NCBI GenBank assembly: GCA_963771735.1
Contig: CAVYUN010000001.1
Location: 434,001-498,000 of the forward strand
DNA from: 66-474 sp963771735
GTDB taxonomy: Bacteria > Pseudomonadota > Gammaproteobacteria > Xanthomonadales > Rhodanobacteraceae
Direction: 5' to 3'
DNA length: 64,000 bases
In this document: positions 18,273 to 31,682 of the stretch, piece by piece
Layout: each line of letters begins with the position of its first letter
How positions within the stretch are numbered: the first letter of the stretch is position 1
Notes under the pieces: generated by a model
Told to the model about the DNA's origin: nothing
The model's database searches: none
What the model saw: only the letters and a program-made list of their open reading frames with translations
Position numbers and translations under genes: made by a program

Positions 18273-18848
18273 ATGGCCATGCGCAAACTCCTGTTGTTTC
18301 TCTGCATGACACTGACGTGCAGCGGTCTGTGCGCAAAGTCCCTGCCGATCGGTTCCGTGCCTCCCGATGACCTCGGCAAGACACTGGGCGACCGGGCAGT
18401 GCACGCGTCCGAATTCCGCGGCAAAGTGGTAGTCATCAGCTTCTGGGCAACCTGGTGCAAGTACTGCATGCGGGAACTGCCGATCCTCGGTGGCCTGCAG
18501 GCCGTCGCCCACAAGCGCAACCTGCCGCTGCAAGTGGTCGAGATCAATTACGAGGAAGACCACCGCACCTTCGTGCGGGCCAGTCACCTGCTGATGCCGA
18601 GGCTGCCGGGACTGCTGCTGACCTGGGATCGCACGGGAGCGATCAACGAATCGTTCGGCTTCCATGGCTCGCTTCCGACCATGATCATGTTGAACAGGGA
18701 CGGGCGCATTGCCGACGAATATGTCGGTTACGACAAGAGCGAGCTCGATTCGATCGTTGCCGAGATCAACAAGCTGCTGAACGAGCCTGCGCCTCCGCCG
18801 CTGGCCGCCGCGCACAGCGCGCCGACCTCTGCCCCGGTCCCGCACTGA
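18273..18848 (+). CDS. Exported TlpA-like thioredoxin-fold protein
   Basis: 191 aa with a signal peptide or N-terminal anchor (MAMRKLLLFLCMTLTCSGLCA) and a TlpA/ResA-type thioredoxin domain. The redox motif is WCKYC (C62 and C65) in SFWATWCKYCMRELP. FHGSLPTMIMLNRDGRI supplies the cis-proline loop. Family members reduce or maintain thiols outside the cytoplasm, often for cytochrome c maturation, but no such genes are nearby. The tail after about residue 170 is Ala/Pro-rich. The ATG at 18273 has AGCAGGA upstream. It is an insertion relative to the normal rnhB-dnaE spacing. Confidence 0.88.
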   Translation: MAMRKLLLFLCMTLTCSGLCAKSLPIGSVPPDDLGKTLGDRAVHASEFRGKVVVISFWATWCKYCMRELPILGGLQAVAHKRNLPLQVVEINYEEDHRTFVRASHLLMPRLPGLLLTWDRTGAINESFGFHGSLPTMIMLNRDGRIADEYVGYDKSELDSIVAEINKLLNEPAPPPLAAAHSAPTSAPVPH

Positions 18849-18976
18849 ACCAACGCGCCAGCGGTGCGGCGAGGGTTCTTGCGCCGTTCCCGGCGGCATC
18901 GCAGGCGCAACGAGTTGTCAAGCTTGCCGCCCCCGCCGGGGCACAATAGGCTTGCACGGATACCACGACGCCCGTC

Positions 18977-22576
<3,600 letters not shown>

Positions 22577-22587
22577 ACGGCCGCCGT

Positions 22588-22593
22588 TATAAT
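22588..22593 (+). promoter_or_regulatory. Consensus -10 box upstream of accA
   Basis: A perfect TATAAT 28 bases before the accA ATG in the dnaE-accA gap. No convincing -35 is present at the right spacing. It may give accA a local promoter in addition to read-through from dnaE. Confidence 0.4.
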
Positions 22594-22621
22594 CGCGGTT
22601 TGGCCCGAGCAGACTCAGGCA

Positions 22622-23578
22622 ATGAACCCCAATTTCCTCGATTTCGAGCAGCCGATCGCCGAGCTGGAAGACAAGCTGCGCGAACTGACCGCCGCCGGCC
22701 GCGACAACGCTATCGACGTGGACGACGAGGTCGGCAAGCTGCGCAGCAAGCTGCGCAGCAAGACCGCGGAAATCTTCCGCGACCTGTCGCCGTGGCAGAT
22801 CACGCAGCTCTCGCGCCATCCGGGCCGTCCCTACACCAGCGACTACGTCGCGGTGATCTGCGACGAATTCCACGAACTCGCGGGCGACCGCATGTACGCC
22901 GACGATCCCGCGATCGTCGGCGGCCTGGCGCGCGTGGTCGGACGCCCGGTGATGGTGATCGGCCACCAGAAGGGCCGCGACATCAAGACCAAGGTGCGCC
23001 GCAACTTCGGCATGCCGCGTCCGGAGGGCTACCGCAAGGCGCTGCGGCTGATGCAGATGGCCGAACGCTTCGGCCTGCCCGTGCTGACCTTCATCGACAC
23101 GCCCGGCGCCTATCCCGGCGTCGGCGCCGAGGAGCGCGGCCAGAGCGAGGCGATCGCGCGCAACCTCGAGGAAATGGCCGGACTCAAGGTGCCGATCATC
23201 TGCAGCGTGATCGGCGAAGGCGGTTCCGGCGGCGCGCTGGCGATCGGCGTCGGCGACCGCGTCAACATGCTGCAGTACTCGACCTATTCGGTGATCTCGC
23301 CGGAAGGCTGCGCGTCGATCCTGTGGAAGAGCGCGAGCCGCGCCAAGGACGCCGCCGAGGCGCTGGGCCTGACCGCGCCGCGCCTCAAGGAACTCGGCCT
23401 GATCGACAAGGTCATCCGCGAGCCCATCGGCGGCGCGCACCGCAACCCGCATTCGATGGCGATACGACTCAAGGCCGTGCTGCTCAACCAGCTCGACGAA
23501 CTCGTCGCGCTGCCCGTCGATACGCTGCTGGAACAACGCTACGCGCGACTGCGCAGCTACGGGACCGTCCAGGGTTGA
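22622..23578 (+). CDS. accA: Acetyl-CoA carboxylase carboxyltransferase alpha
   Basis: Alpha half of the carboxyltransferase that produces malonyl-CoA for fatty acid synthesis. It is 318 aa against 319 in E. coli. MNPNFLDFEQPIAELEDKL at the N terminus, TFIDTPGAYPGVGAEERGQ, GEGGSGGALAIGVGD and YSVISPEGCASILWK are typical. Its partner accD is not in the window. It ends the conserved block; the next gene is convergent. Confidence 0.98.
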   Translation: MNPNFLDFEQPIAELEDKLRELTAAGRDNAIDVDDEVGKLRSKLRSKTAEIFRDLSPWQITQLSRHPGRPYTSDYVAVICDEFHELAGDRMYADDPAIVGGLARVVGRPVMVIGHQKGRDIKTKVRRNFGMPRPEGYRKALRLMQMAERFGLPVLTFIDTPGAYPGVGAEERGQSEAIARNLEEMAGLKVPIICSVIGEGGSGGALAIGVGDRVNMLQYSTYSVISPEGCASILWKSASRAKDAAEALGLTAPRLKELGLIDKVIREPIGGAHRNPHSMAIRLKAVLLNQLDELVALPVDTLLEQRYARLRSYGTVQG

Positions 23579-23709
23579 CGAACCATCCGCGTGCCGCGCC
23601 GGGTCGTTGAATTGCACGCGATCGCGGCAACAAGCGGCAAGCAGCACTGCCCCGGATTGCGTACCTGCGAGACGGATCCATCCAACCGCCCGCAAGTTTT
23701 CCGATCAAC

Positions 23710-24318
23710 TCAGGACGGCCCCATGCCGGCCTCGGCCCGCGCGCGACTGCCGTCAACGTGCCGTGCCTGCCCGGCTGCGCCGGACAGCATGCGCCGCAGG
23801 ATGCCGTCGTGCCGCACGAACTGGTGATAGAGCGCGCCGGCAACATGCAATGCCACCAGCGCGACGATCAGCCACGGGATGATTTCCGTATGCAACAGAT
23901 GCGCGCCACCAGCCAGGCTGCGGTTGCGGGAACCCGACGGGTCAAGCGAGAACAACCCGTAAACGCTGACCGCATGACCACTCGCCAACACCATCGCCAG
24001 CCCGGCCACGGGCTGCGCCAGCAAGATCAGGTAGAGAAGATAGTGCGTGGAATGGGCGAGGTAGCGCTGCCATGGCGGCAGCTGCGACAACGAGGGCCGT
24101 CGATTGAAGAGGCGCCAGAGAATGAACAAGACCGCCAGCGCCAGCGTCAGTACCCCGGTGGACTTGTGCACCCCTGCCAATTCATTGCCCAGCGGCGAAT
24201 GCTTCGGAAAGCTCGCCATCACCCAGCCGAGAACGAGCATGCCGATGACCAGCAGCGTCAGGCTCCAATGAAAGAAGCGTGTCACCGCCCCGTATCGTGT
24301 CGATGAATCCAGCATCAT
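23710..24318 (-). CDS. Cytochrome b561 family protein
   Basis: A 202-aa, four-helix di-heme cytochrome b of the inner membrane, like E. coli CybB. The start at 24318 (MMLDSSTRYGAVTRFFHW) has GGAA upstream; the longer frame adds 63 unlike residues. Candidate heme ligands are the histidines in FFHW, GVHKSTG, LAHSTHYLLY and VALHVAGALYHQF. Members pass electrons between quinol and acceptors such as superoxide, or from substrates to quinone. The partner here is unknown. It is convergent with accA and divergent from the NYN gene. Confidence 0.9.
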   Translation of the reverse strand: MMLDSSTRYGAVTRFFHWSLTLLVIGMLVLGWVMASFPKHSPLGNELAGVHKSTGVLTLALAVLFILWRLFNRRPSLSQLPPWQRYLAHSTHYLLYLILLAQPVAGLAMVLASGHAVSVYGLFSLDPSGSRNRSLAGGAHLLHTEIIPWLIVALVALHVAGALYHQFVRHDGILRRMLSGAAGQARHVDGSRARAEAGMGPS

Positions 24319-24567
24319 GTGATTGGTTCCATGTCGAGATGAAAGGCGAGCGAGCAATCCACATCGCCCCGCGTCATTCAGACTGAAAGTGCCCATGATC
24401 CTGCCACTGCACCCGTGACGAATGAATGAAGTTGCCGGGAGAGGTGGCGCGTGATCCTGCATGCTCCGTCTGCCCACCTGCGGCGAAGCGGCGCTGATCG
24501 CTCGCATCCGTTCATTCGTCCAGCCGACCCGCTACCATCGACACTGGATCGCAACCGAGCCTTTCGC

Positions 24568-25317
24568 ATGTCCACGGAATCCGCTGCCAAACTCGCCGTG
24601 CTGATCGACGCCGACAACGCGCAGCCGTCGATCGTCGCGGCGCTGCTGGCGGAAATCGCCAAGTACGGCACCGCGCAGGTCAAGCGCGCCTACGGCGACT
24701 GGACCGGCAACCATCTCAAAAGCTGGAAGGATGAATTGCTCAAGCAATCCATCCAGCCGATCCAGCAATTCGGCTACACCCGCGGCAAGAACGCCACCGA
24801 CTCCGCGCTGATCATCGATGCGATGGACCTGTTGTACTCGAATCGCTTCGAAGGTTTCTGCATCGTCTCCAGCGACAGCGATTTCACGCGCCTGGCCGGC
24901 CGCATCCGCGAATCCGGCCTGCTGGTGTACGGCTTCGGCGAAAGGAAAACGCCCGAGCCTTTCGTTTCGGCCTGCGACAAATTCATCTACGTCGAGAACC
25001 TGTCCGGCAAACCCGACGAAGAGGCGCCGCGCGCACCACGCAGCGCCGCACAGCTCAAGCAGGACGCCGGCCTGGTCAACCTGCTGCGCAACGCCGTCGA
25101 TGCCGCCTCCGATGACGACGGCTGGGCGGCACTGGGTCCGGTCGGCTCGATCATCAGCAAGCAGCGCCCGGACTTCGACGCGCGCAGCTACGGCTACGCC
25201 AAGCTGAGCGACCTGGTCGCCGCGACGACGCTGTTCGAAATCGAACGCCGCAGCACGGGCGAAGGCCGCCCCAAGACCATCCATGTGCGCAACCGCCAGA
25301 AAGCCGCCCGGCAGTGA
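24568..25317 (+). CDS. NYN-domain protein with OST-HTH/LOTUS-like C terminus
   Basis: 249 aa. The N-terminal half is a LabA-like NYN (PIN-fold) domain with the acidic positions in VLIDADN, DSALIIDAMDLLYS and SSDSDFTRLAGRIRE. Such domains are expected to be metal-dependent RNases. The last 80 residues (LVNLLRNAVDAAS to KLSDLVAATTLFEIERR) look like an OST-HTH/LOTUS RNA-binding module. The start at 24568 (MSTESAAKL) fits the family. tilS follows with a short overlap, hinting at an RNA-related pair. The target is unknown. Confidence 0.88.
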   Translation: MSTESAAKLAVLIDADNAQPSIVAALLAEIAKYGTAQVKRAYGDWTGNHLKSWKDELLKQSIQPIQQFGYTRGKNATDSALIIDAMDLLYSNRFEGFCIVSSDSDFTRLAGRIRESGLLVYGFGERKTPEPFVSACDKFIYVENLSGKPDEEAPRAPRSAAQLKQDAGLVNLLRNAVDAASDDDGWAALGPVGSIISKQRPDFDARSYGYAKLSDLVAATTLFEIERRSTGEGRPKTIHVRNRQKAARQ

Positions 25318-26644
25318 CGCATCCCCGCTGCCCCGAACGCTTCGCGAGCTGATCCGCGCGGCGGCGCCGACCGCGTTGTGCGTGGGCTTCAGCGGCGGAC
25401 CGGATTCGACCGCGTTGCTGCATGCGCTTTCGCAACTGCCGGAAGCACGCGAGCGCGGACTGCGCGCCATCCACGTCGACCACGGCCTGCACCCGGACAG
25501 CGCGGCATGGGCTGGACACTGCGTGGATTTCTGCGCGTCGCTGGAACTGCCGTTGACCAACGTGCACGTCGAAGTCGATACCGCACGCGGCGATGGCATC
25601 GAGGCCGCCGCGCGACATGCGCGCCGCAAGGCTTTCGCCGCGGATCTGGCCGAAAACGAGTGGCTGCTGCTGGCCCACCACCGCGACGACCAGGTCGAAA
25701 CCGTGCTGCTGAAACTGCTGCGCGGCGCCGGCCCGGAAGGCCTGGGCGGGATGCGCGGCCTGCGCCCGTTCGCGCGCGGATGCCTGTGGCGACCGCTGCT
25801 CGAAACGCCCCGCGAAGTACTTCTCAACTATCTGACTGAAAACGACCTTTCCAGCATCAGCGACCCCGCGAACGACGACCCCGGGTTCGCCCGCAACCAC
25901 GTCCGTCACGTGCTGCTGCCGACCATCGCGGAACACTGGCCGAACGCGGACGCCTCCATCCTGCACGCAGCCCGGCTCTGTCGCGACGCGGCGGATTACA
26001 TCTGGGGCGAGGCGGATACCGCGCTGGCCGGATTGTGGCGGGAGGCAGGCACCCTCGATGCGACGGGCTGGCTGGCGTTGCCGGATGCACTGCGCGCGCC
26101 GGCGCTCGATTCATGGCTGCATGCCAGGCGCTGCAAGGTTCCGCCGGATGCCTCGCGCACGGAACTGGAACGACAAGCCGCGCAGGCCGGCGGCGATCGC
26201 GTGCCCCTGGTCGCCTGGCCAGGCACCGAAGTACGCGTCTGGGATGGCCGCTTGCACGCCACGCCACCGCTGGCGCCGCCACCCGAAGACTGGCAAGCCG
26301 AGTGGGCCGGCGCTGCGCTGGAACTGCCACCCGACTGCGGCAGCTTGCTGCTGGCAACCGAAAATGGCGGCGCGGCTTCGGCCCGCCTGCCCCGCCCCCT
26401 GTCGATCCGCTTCCGCCGCGGTGGCGAACACATCAAGCCGCACGACGATCCGCACACCCGCGAATTGCGCGACCTGTTCCAGCAGGCGCGCATGGAACCG
26501 TGGCTGCGCGAGCGCTGCCCGCTGATTTACGAAGGCGACCAACTGATCGCGGTCGCCGACCTGTGGATCAGCGAACGCGGCAAAATCCTTTTCGATGCCT
26601 GCGGTGCCAGACCGCACTGGCAGCGGCCCGCCTGGAGCTTCTGA
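25283..26644 (+). CDS. tilS: tRNA(Ile)-lysidine synthase
   Basis: Modifies C34 of the tRNA-Ile CAU anticodon to lysidine with ATP and lysine, an essential step for AUA decoding. It is 453 aa. The PP-loop SGGPDSTALLHAL lies near residue 36, followed by HVDHGLHPDS and LAHHRDDQVETVLLKLLRGAG. The C-terminal domain ends at a stop at 26644. The ATG at 25283 overlaps the previous gene by 35 bases and adds about 18 residues before family similarity begins, so the exact start is uncertain. Confidence 0.95.
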   Translation: MCATARKPPGSDASPLPRTLRELIRAAAPTALCVGFSGGPDSTALLHALSQLPEARERGLRAIHVDHGLHPDSAAWAGHCVDFCASLELPLTNVHVEVDTARGDGIEAAARHARRKAFAADLAENEWLLLAHHRDDQVETVLLKLLRGAGPEGLGGMRGLRPFARGCLWRPLLETPREVLLNYLTENDLSSISDPANDDPGFARNHVRHVLLPTIAEHWPNADASILHAARLCRDAADYIWGEADTALAGLWREAGTLDATGWLALPDALRAPALDSWLHARRCKVPPDASRTELERQAAQAGGDRVPLVAWPGTEVRVWDGRLHATPPLAPPPEDWQAEWAGAALELPPDCGSLLLATENGGAASARLPRPLSIRFRRGGEHIKPHDDPHTRELRDLFQQARMEPWLRERCPLIYEGDQLIAVADLWISERGKILFDACGARPHWQRPAWSF

Positions 26645-26663
26645 TTCCCGTCATCCCGGACGC

Positions 26664-27932
26664 TCAATCGTCGCGATCGCGTCCGACGATGATCCGCGCG
26701 CCCCTTTGCCACGTCAGGTACGACCACGCCCAGTTCCACATCACCGCGAGCCGGTTGCGGAAACCGATCAGGAAGAAGATGTGCGCGAACAGCCAGAACA
26801 GCCAGCCGACGAAGCCCCAGAATTCCAGGCCGCGCAGGTCGACCACCGCCGACGACCGGCTGATGCTGGCGAGGCTGCCATAGTCGCGATAACGGAACGG
26901 TTTCGGCGTGCGACCGGCAAGCCGTGCGCGAATCGCATGCGCCACGCAGGTACCCATCTGTTTCGCCGCCGGCGCCATGCCGGGTACCTGCTCGCCACCC
27001 TGCTCGACGTGCGCGAGGTCGCCGATCACGAACACCTCCGGATGCCCGGGCAGCGAAAGGTCCGGCGCCACCTTCACGCGTCCCGCCTTGTCGCACTCGG
27101 CATCCATCTGCCTGCCCAGCGGTGATGCCGCCACGCCCGCGGCCCACAACACCGTGCGCGCGGGAATGCGTTCGTCACCGACGTCCACGCCGGTCGCATC
27201 GATGCCGGTCACCCTGGCATCCAGGTGGACTTCGACGTCCATGCTTTCCAGTTTGCGCTGCGCGATGGCCGAAAGTTTCTCCGGCATCGCCGACAACACG
27301 CGCGGACCGGCTTCCACCAGATGGATGCGGGCCTTGCGCGGTTGCGCGATGCGGAATTCGCGCGGCAGCGTGTGGTGCGCGATTTCCGCCAGGGTGCCGG
27401 CCAGCTCCACCCCGGTCGGTCCGGCGCCGACGATCACGAAGGTCAGCCACTCGGTACGCTTGGCCGGATCGGGTTCGCGCTCGGCGGCTTCGAACGCGGA
27501 CAGCATCCGTCGGCGGATCGCCAGCGCGTCGTCCAGCGTCTTCAGCGCCGGCGCATGCGCGGCCCAGTCGTCGTGGCCGAAATACGCATGCGTGGACCCG
27601 GTCGCGACGACCAGGTAATCGTATTCGATCGTCTGCGCGCCCGCGTGCACGCATCGCGCGGCAAGGTCGATGCCGGTGACCTCCTCCATCAGCACGGTGA
27701 CGTTTTCCTGACGGCGCACGATGTGCCGCAGCGGCGCGGCGATGTCGGGACCGGACAGCGTGGCGCCGGCCACCTGGTACAGCAGCGGCTGGAACACGTG
27801 ATGGTTGGCGCGATCGACCAGCGCCACGCACACCGGCGCGTGCGCCAGCGCGCGCACGGCCTTGAGGCCGCCGAAGCCGCCACCCAGCACCACCACGTGC
27901 GGCTGTCGCTTGGGATCACCCATGCATGTCAT
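26664..27932 (-). CDS. ndh: Type II NADH:quinone oxidoreductase
   Basis: A monotopic flavoprotein of the inner membrane that oxidises NADH without pumping protons. About 422 aa. The FAD-binding motif VVVLGGGFGGLKAV is at the N terminus, the NADH-binding GAGPTGVELAGTLAEIA is near residue 165, and VFVIGDLAHVEQGG binds FAD again. The C-terminal hydrophobic part (EFWGFVGWLFWLFAHIFFLIG) serves as membrane anchor. Start codons at 27947, 27932 and 27923 are all possible; 27932 has GGTAA six bases upstream. It is convergent with tilS. Confidence 0.93.
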   Translation of the reverse strand: MTCMGDPKRQPHVVVLGGGFGGLKAVRALAHAPVCVALVDRANHHVFQPLLYQVAGATLSGPDIAAPLRHIVRRQENVTVLMEEVTGIDLAARCVHAGAQTIEYDYLVVATGSTHAYFGHDDWAAHAPALKTLDDALAIRRRMLSAFEAAEREPDPAKRTEWLTFVIVGAGPTGVELAGTLAEIAHHTLPREFRIAQPRKARIHLVEAGPRVLSAMPEKLSAIAQRKLESMDVEVHLDARVTGIDATGVDVGDERIPARTVLWAAGVAASPLGRQMDAECDKAGRVKVAPDLSLPGHPEVFVIGDLAHVEQGGEQVPGMAPAAKQMGTCVAHAIRARLAGRTPKPFRYRDYGSLASISRSSAVVDLRGLEFWGFVGWLFWLFAHIFFLIGFRNRLAVMWNWAWSYLTWQRGARIIVGRDRDD

Positions 27933-28037
27933 CGTAGTTACCGGCATGTGACTTCACCGTGACCGTCGGCACTGGCTGCGGCCACGCGGCGTGCGATCAT
28001 GGATTCGTTGAACATCGTAATCTGACTCTGTTTTTCT

Positions 28038-28135
28038 CGTCATCCCGGAATTGCAAAGCGATATCCGGGACCCAGCGCCTATTGAGATCAAAGTTACAGC
28101 CAAGGCACTGGGTTCCCGCTTTCGCGGGAATGACG
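28038..28135. repeat. MITE-like dispersed palindrome
   Basis: Two arms in inverted orientation: CGTCATCCCGG ... CCGGGACCCAG and CTGGGTTCCCGC ... GCGGGAATGACG, each with its own internal hairpin. The right arm is of the CGTCATTCCCGCGAAAGCGGG type widely scattered in Xanthomonadales genomes. It lies just upstream of the frameshifted S9 peptidase. A half copy is present at 18,173-18,202. Confidence 0.7.
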
Positions 28136-28174
28136 ACGTTGTGGTTTGATCAGACTTCTTCGAGGGGACACATC

Positions 28175-30330
28175 ATGTATCGATTGCACGGATTTATGCT
28201 GGCCTCCTTGTTCGTCGCGGGTGCTGCGTTGGCGCCTGCGCCATCCGTCGCGGCAGCGCCGCAAACCGGCTTCACGCTGGCGCAGGTGCTGTCCTATCCG
28301 TTCCCGCTGGACCTGACCGCTTCGCACCACGGCAATCGCATCGCCTGGGTGATCGACCAGAAGCGGCGTGCGCAACGTGTGGGTCGCGCAGGCGCCGGAC
28401 TTCAAGCCGCACGAAGTCACGAACTTCAAGCAGGACGACGGCCAGGAAATCACGCAACTGACGTTCTCGCCTTCCGGCGACGCACTGGTGTTCGTGCGCG
28501 GCGGCGACCACGACGCCAACTGGCCGGACAAGCTTGCGCCCGATCCCGCATCCAGTCCGGTCGAACCCAAGGTGACGATCTGGGCGGTCGATCTCGACAA
28601 GCACACCGCGCGCGCGCTCACCGATGGCGATGCGCCGGCGATTTCGTCGCAAGGACGAACTGGCCTACGTCAAGGACAACCAGGTCTGGACCGCGCCGCT
28701 CGCCGCCGACTCCAAGCAGGAACCCAAAAGGCTGTTGTTCGATCGCGGCAAGGATGGCGACCTGCACTGGTCGCCGGACGGCAAGCGGCTCGCGTTCGTG
28801 TCCAACCGCGACGACCACGCCTTCATCGCGCGTGTTCACCGACGACCACACGCCGATCGAATACCTGTCGCCCTCGACCGGCAATGACGGCGACCCGCGC
28901 TGGTCGCCCGACGGCAAGCAGATCGCGTTCACGCGCCAGCCCGGCAACGGCGGTCCGCCGCATCCGATCCTGACGCAGACGCCGCAGCCGTGGTCGATCC
29001 GCGTCGCCGATGTCGCCACCGGACACAGCCGCGTGGTCTGGCAAAGCCCGGACACGCTGCTCGGTTCGTATCCGGAAACCGCCGGTGGTTCCAACCTGCA
29101 CTGGGCCGACGGTGGCTCGAAGCTGGTGTTCCTCGCCGACCTCGACAACTGGCCGCACCTGTATTCGATCGCCGCCGATGGCGGCACGCCGCTGCTGCTG
29201 ACACCCGGCAAGTTCATGGTCGAGGACGTGGTGATGGCGCCCGACGGCCGCTCGATCGTGTACAGCGCCAACACCGGCACGACGAAGAACGACGACGACC
29301 GCCGGCACCTGTTCCGCGTGCCGGTCGATCACGCACAACCGCAAGCGCTGACCCAGGGCACCGGCATCCAGACCTCGCCCGCCGCGGTCGCCGACGCCAC
29401 GTCGCCTACGTCGATGCCGGCGCGCAACGTCCGCCACTGGTGTCCGTGATGCAGGCCGACGGCAACGCCCAGCGTGCATTGCAAGCCAACCTGATCCCGG
29501 CCGATTTCCCGACCGCGCAACTGGTGGTCCCGCAGTCGGTCAGCTTCAAGGCCGCCGATGGCACCCTGATCCACGGGCAACTGTTCCGCGGCAAGAACGC
29601 GAGCGCGAACCAGCCCGGCGTGATCTTCGTGCACGGCGGGCCGCCGCGGCAGATGCTGCTGGGCTGGCACTACATGGATTACTACAGCAACAGCTACGCG
29701 GTGAACCAGTACCTCGCCAGCCACGGCTTCACCGTGCTGTCGGTGAACTACCGCCTCGGCATCGGCTACGGCCACGCCTTCCACCATCCGCCGCACTGGG
29801 GCCCGACCGGCGCGTCCGAATACCAGGACGTGGTGGCCGGCGCGAAGTTCCTGCAACACGTGCCGGGCGTGGATGCCGCGCGCATCGGCATCTGGGGCGG
29901 TTCCTACGGCGGCTACCTGACCGGGCTGGCGCTGGCGCGCAACTCCGACATCTTCAAGGCCGGCGTCGCCATGCACGGCCTGTACGACTGGTCGCGCGAC
30001 GTCGGCCTGTGGTTCGGCAAACCCGGCGCGCGTTACGAACAGGGCGACTACAAGCAGGCGCTGAAAGTCGCGTTCGATTCCTCGCCCGACGCATCCATCG
30101 CCAAATGGAAATCGCCGGTGCTGCTGATCCAGGGCGACGACGACCGCAACGTGCATTTTTTCCAGATGGAAGACATCGTGCCGCGCCTGCGCAAACATGA
30201 CGTGCCGTTCGAGGACATCGTGATCCCCAACGAGATCCACGGCTTCCTGCGTTACGCGTCGTGGCTGCAGGCCGACACCGCGACGGTGGATTTCCTCGAG
30301 CGCAAGCTGGGTGCCGGCCGCGGCGAATGA
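28175..30330 (+). pseudogene. Secreted S9 family peptidase, four apparent frameshifts
   Basis: A prolyl-oligopeptidase/DPP-IV-type protein with signal peptide (MYRLHGFMLASLFVAGA), a WD40-like TolB propeller (two SPDGK repeats) and an alpha/beta hydrolase domain. The serine nucleophile is in IGIWGGSYGGYLTG, the acid in LLIQGDDDRNVHF, the histidine in EIHGFLRYASW. The reading frame has to change near 28,362, 28,645, 28,830 and 29,400. Between these points the protein is continuous and conserved and each break needs only one or two bases. Either the locus was sequenced poorly or it is a young pseudogene. The AsmA-like gene overlaps its stop. Confidence 0.85.
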
Positions 30331-31646
30331 ACAAACGCGTCAAGGTCGTCCTGGTCGCCATCGCCGGCGTGATCGTGCTGGCGCTGGCGGCGGGCTGGTA
30401 CGCGCTGCACGACCCCGACCGCTACATCCCGCGCATCACGGCCTATCTGCAGCAGCAGACCGGATTGCAGGTGCGCATCCGCCACGTGCAAGCGCACCTG
30501 TTCCCGACTTTCGGGGTGCGGGTCTACGATCTTGAAATCGGGAATCCGAAACCGTTTCCCGCCGGCGATTTGCTGAAGGTGCCCAGCCTCGACGCCACGA
30601 TCAGGAAGCTGCCGCTGCTCGGCGGCCGCATCGCGATCCAGTCACTGGTGCTGCACAAGCCGGTCATCGACGTCATCTCCGATCCGGACGGGCTGTGGAA
30701 CTACCAGAACCCGGCCAGCGGCAAGCAGGCGCCCGTGCACTTTCCCACCGGGGTGATCGCCGACCTGCGAATCGAGGATGGCGTGCTGCAGGGTTCCAAC
30801 CTGATCGACCCTTCGGACAAGCCCGGGCCCGTCGTTGTCGAGCTGCGCGATTTTTCCGCGCAACTCAAGCAGATCCATTTCCACCCGCGTTCCGGTTCCG
30901 GCAGCACGCCGGCGATCGCCGGCACGCTGGTCGCGCAGTCGGCCCGTTTCGGCTCCATCCACACCAAGGCCATGCACGCGCAACTGCGCGTCACGTCGCG
31001 GCAGCTGACCCTGAAGAACTTCGTCACCCAGACCTATCGCGGCAGCGCCAGCGGGGATTTCATCCTCGGCTACGGCGGCAAGACCGCGACGTTCCAGACC
31101 AGCGCACGGGTCAGCGGCATCGGCATGCCCTACCTGCTGGCCGAGTTCCGCAAGGGGCCGCCCGCGATGACCGGCATGCTGCAGGCGCAGGTGAACCTGG
31201 CCGGCGACATCGCGCATACCGCGACCCCGCTGGCGGACATGCACGGCACCGGCACCATCACGATCCGCAACGGCGAATTGCCGAGCCTCAACACCGACAA
31301 GGACATGATCGAACTGGAGCGCTTCCGCCCTGCCGGCACCGGCAAGCTGCCCGCCTCGGCATTTTCCTCGTTCTCCGGCGACATGGAACTGCACGACAAC
31401 CGCATGGACAGCAAGCGCATCGCCGTGGATTTCCACGGCACCAACGTCACCGGTTCGGGCAGCACGTCGGTGCTGGACGGCGCCATGGACTATCGCGGCA
31501 CGGCGGTCGTCCAGCAGAAACAGGGACTCGTGACCAACCTGTTCGCGCGCCTGTTCAAGGGCGCGCAGGAAAAGAATGGACGGCTGACGTTTCCGCTGCG
31601 CGTCACCGGGACCATCGATCATCCGAAATGCGCGATCGTGGATTGA
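30327..31646 (+). CDS. AsmA family protein
   Basis: 439 aa with one N-terminal membrane helix (VKVVLVAIAGVIVLALAAGWYAL) and a long periplasmic region of repeated beta-rich segments typical of the AsmA/TamB superfamily, which bridges the envelope and moves lipids. Recognisable blocks are DPDRYIPRITAYLQQQTGL at the N terminus and the C-terminal AsmA-like segment DGAMDYRGTAVVQQKQGL to LRVTGTIDHP. The ATG overlaps the previous stop as ATGA, implying translational coupling. Confidence 0.88.
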   Translation: MNKRVKVVLVAIAGVIVLALAAGWYALHDPDRYIPRITAYLQQQTGLQVRIRHVQAHLFPTFGVRVYDLEIGNPKPFPAGDLLKVPSLDATIRKLPLLGGRIAIQSLVLHKPVIDVISDPDGLWNYQNPASGKQAPVHFPTGVIADLRIEDGVLQGSNLIDPSDKPGPVVVELRDFSAQLKQIHFHPRSGSGSTPAIAGTLVAQSARFGSIHTKAMHAQLRVTSRQLTLKNFVTQTYRGSASGDFILGYGGKTATFQTSARVSGIGMPYLLAEFRKGPPAMTGMLQAQVNLAGDIAHTATPLADMHGTGTITIRNGELPSLNTDKDMIELERFRPAGTGKLPASAFSSFSGDMELHDNRMDSKRIAVDFHGTNVTGSGSTSVLDGAMDYRGTAVVQQKQGLVTNLFARLFKGAQEKNGRLTFPLRVTGTIDHPKCAIVD

Positions 31647-31682
31647 TTGAACCTGGCGCCATTATTCGGGCAATGAGTTCAG

